In this document: positions 7,080-7,818 of the stretch, in pieces
Position numbering within the stretch: the first letter of the stretch is position 1
Layout of the letters: each line of letters starts with the position of its first letter
From: JBMYQA01 sp049600855
GTDB taxonomy: Bacteria > Bacteroidota > Bacteroidia > Cytophagales > Flammeovirgaceae
Length of the DNA: 7,818 nucleotides
Assembly (NCBI GenBank): GCA_049600855.1
Contig: JBMYQA010000288.1
Span: 1-7,818, forward strand
Reading direction: 5' to 3'
The notes under the pieces: generated by a model
What the model saw: only the letters and a program-made list of their open reading frames with translations
What the model was told of the DNA's origin: nothing
Databases searched by the model: none
Translations under genes and position numbers: made by a program

Positions 7080-7818
7080 ATGAAATCCTTTCTTTTATTA
7101 ATATCATTTGTGACCATTTTTGGCTTCAATACCCAAGCCACTCACATCGTAGGTGGAGAGCTAGAAGTACAACACGTTCAGGATAGCACTTATAAGTTAC
7201 GAGCCATTTTGTACTTTGATGTGTTTTATGGAAGCACAGATGCACGAGATACGCTCATTGTTTTACATATTTTTGACAAAGGAGTAGATACGGTAATGGC
7301 TACTTATTTTGCCAAGTTACAAACTGTTGAAACTGTTAATTATTCAAACCCTGATTGTGCGGTTGCTTCATTAGCTACTGAGCGGATGATTTATGAACGG
7401 GAAGTAATTCTTAATCCAGAAGAGTATAATCAACCAAGTGGTTATTATTTAGTTTGGGAGCGGTGCTGTCGAAATGCAGTGATTAATAATATAGAAAAGC
7501 CTGATAGCACAGGAATGACTTTCTATTTGGAGTTCCCTCCTGTAGAGAAGGATGGTCAACCTTTTATCAACTCAAGCCCTTCATTATTTCCGCCACTGAG
7601 TGATTTTGCTTGTGTAGACTTGCCCTATTTTGTTGATTTCAGAGGGGACGATGTCGATGGTGACTCCTTGGTATATTCATTATCGCATCCCTTAAAAGGG
7701 AATGCTGATAATATTGTTACTGCTCCTTTTGCTGCTGTTCCAGCCCCCTATCCACTAGTAGATTTCAAAACCAACTACTCAGTGAATAATATGATACCAG
7801 GTTCACCTGCACTTTCCA
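7080..7818 (+). CDS. Secreted Bacteroidota surface protein of the THIVGGE type (3' partial)
   Basis: The ATG at 7080 opens a frame that stays open to the window end (246 codons visible). It was chosen because it gives a good signal peptide: MKS, then a hydrophobic core LLLISFVTIFGF, with cleavage likely after NTQA (residue 20), leaving a mature end THIVGGELEV. This motif, the WERCCRN motif (residues 126-132), FINSSPSLFP, and DDVDGDSLVYSL (from 190; an Asp-rich, possibly calcium-binding turn of the kind seen in cadherin-like repeats) are typical of the N-terminal region of large Bacteroidota exoproteins. These often carry PKD or Ig repeats and end in a gliding-motility-associated or type IX secretion C-terminal domain. 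That end lies outside the window, so the secretion signal is inferred. The gene follows the terminator by 13 bp and is probably a separate transcription unit, not part of the toxin locus. Function is unknown beyond a surface or adhesive role. Confidence 0.85.
   Translation, partial: MKSFLLLISFVTIFGFNTQATHIVGGELEVQHVQDSTYKLRAILYFDVFYGSTDARDTLIVLHIFDKGVDTVMATYFAKLQTVETVNYSNPDCAVASLATERMIYEREVILNPEEYNQPSGYYLVWERCCRNAVINNIEKPDSTGMTFYLEFPPVEKDGQPFINSSPSLFPPLSDFACVDLPYFVDFRGDDVDGDSLVYSLSHPLKGNADNIVTAPFAAVPAPYPLVDFKTNYSVNNMIPGSPALS

Noticed and set aside
1..7818. CRISPR array, tRNA/rRNA genes, insertion sequence or attachment site
   Set aside because: No short regular direct repeats with spacers, no clover-leaf or rRNA-like segments, and no transposase or terminal inverted repeats were seen; almost all bases are coding.

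Overview
The window is AT-rich DNA that reads almost entirely on the + strand. It looks like the chromosome of a gliding or marine Bacteroidota species (Saprospiria or Cytophagia-like; genus not determinable from this sequence). The evidence is: Ig-like repeats of the kind found in large Cytophaga-type surface proteins, a Bacteroidota-type RHS protein, a downstream secreted protein whose mature end begins THIVGGE, weak or absent Shine-Dalgarno sequences, and a TAnnTTTG promoter-like motif.

Bases 2-6712 hold the 3' 2,236 codons of one giant RHS/YD-repeat polymorphic toxin whose start lies upstream of the window. Residues below are counted from the first complete codon at base 2. The protein contains, in order: two tandem PKD-like plus Ig-like units (about 3-350), degenerate Ig-like segments (about 351-522), a DUF6443-like RHS entry domain (about 523-680), a mixed beta-rich segment (about 680-955), YD repeats (about 957-1537), the RHS core interrupted by a jelly-roll-like insert (1538-1861), a 135-residue pre-toxin linker, a Hint autoprocessing domain (1997-2128), and a basic 108-residue toxin tip (2129-2236) that resembles the RelE/ParE fold.

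Bases 6699-7031 encode a small, strongly acidic protein that overlaps the toxin gene by 14 bp and is almost certainly its cognate immunity protein. A hairpin at 7037-7066 closes this pair. A new secreted protein gene starts at 7080 and runs off the window end; it belongs to the large Bacteroidota cell-surface family with an N-terminal THIVGGE motif and a WERCCRN motif.

The likely logic is a contact- or secretion-dependent competition system. Surface-type repeats and a YD-repeat shell carry a toxin, two self-cleaving modules (RHS aspartyl protease and Hint) may free the tip, and the overlapping gene protects the producer. The most notable points are the doubled processing machinery, the tentative RelE/ParE-like tip paired with an unassigned immunity protein, the composition drop in the immunity gene, and the unresolved export route.
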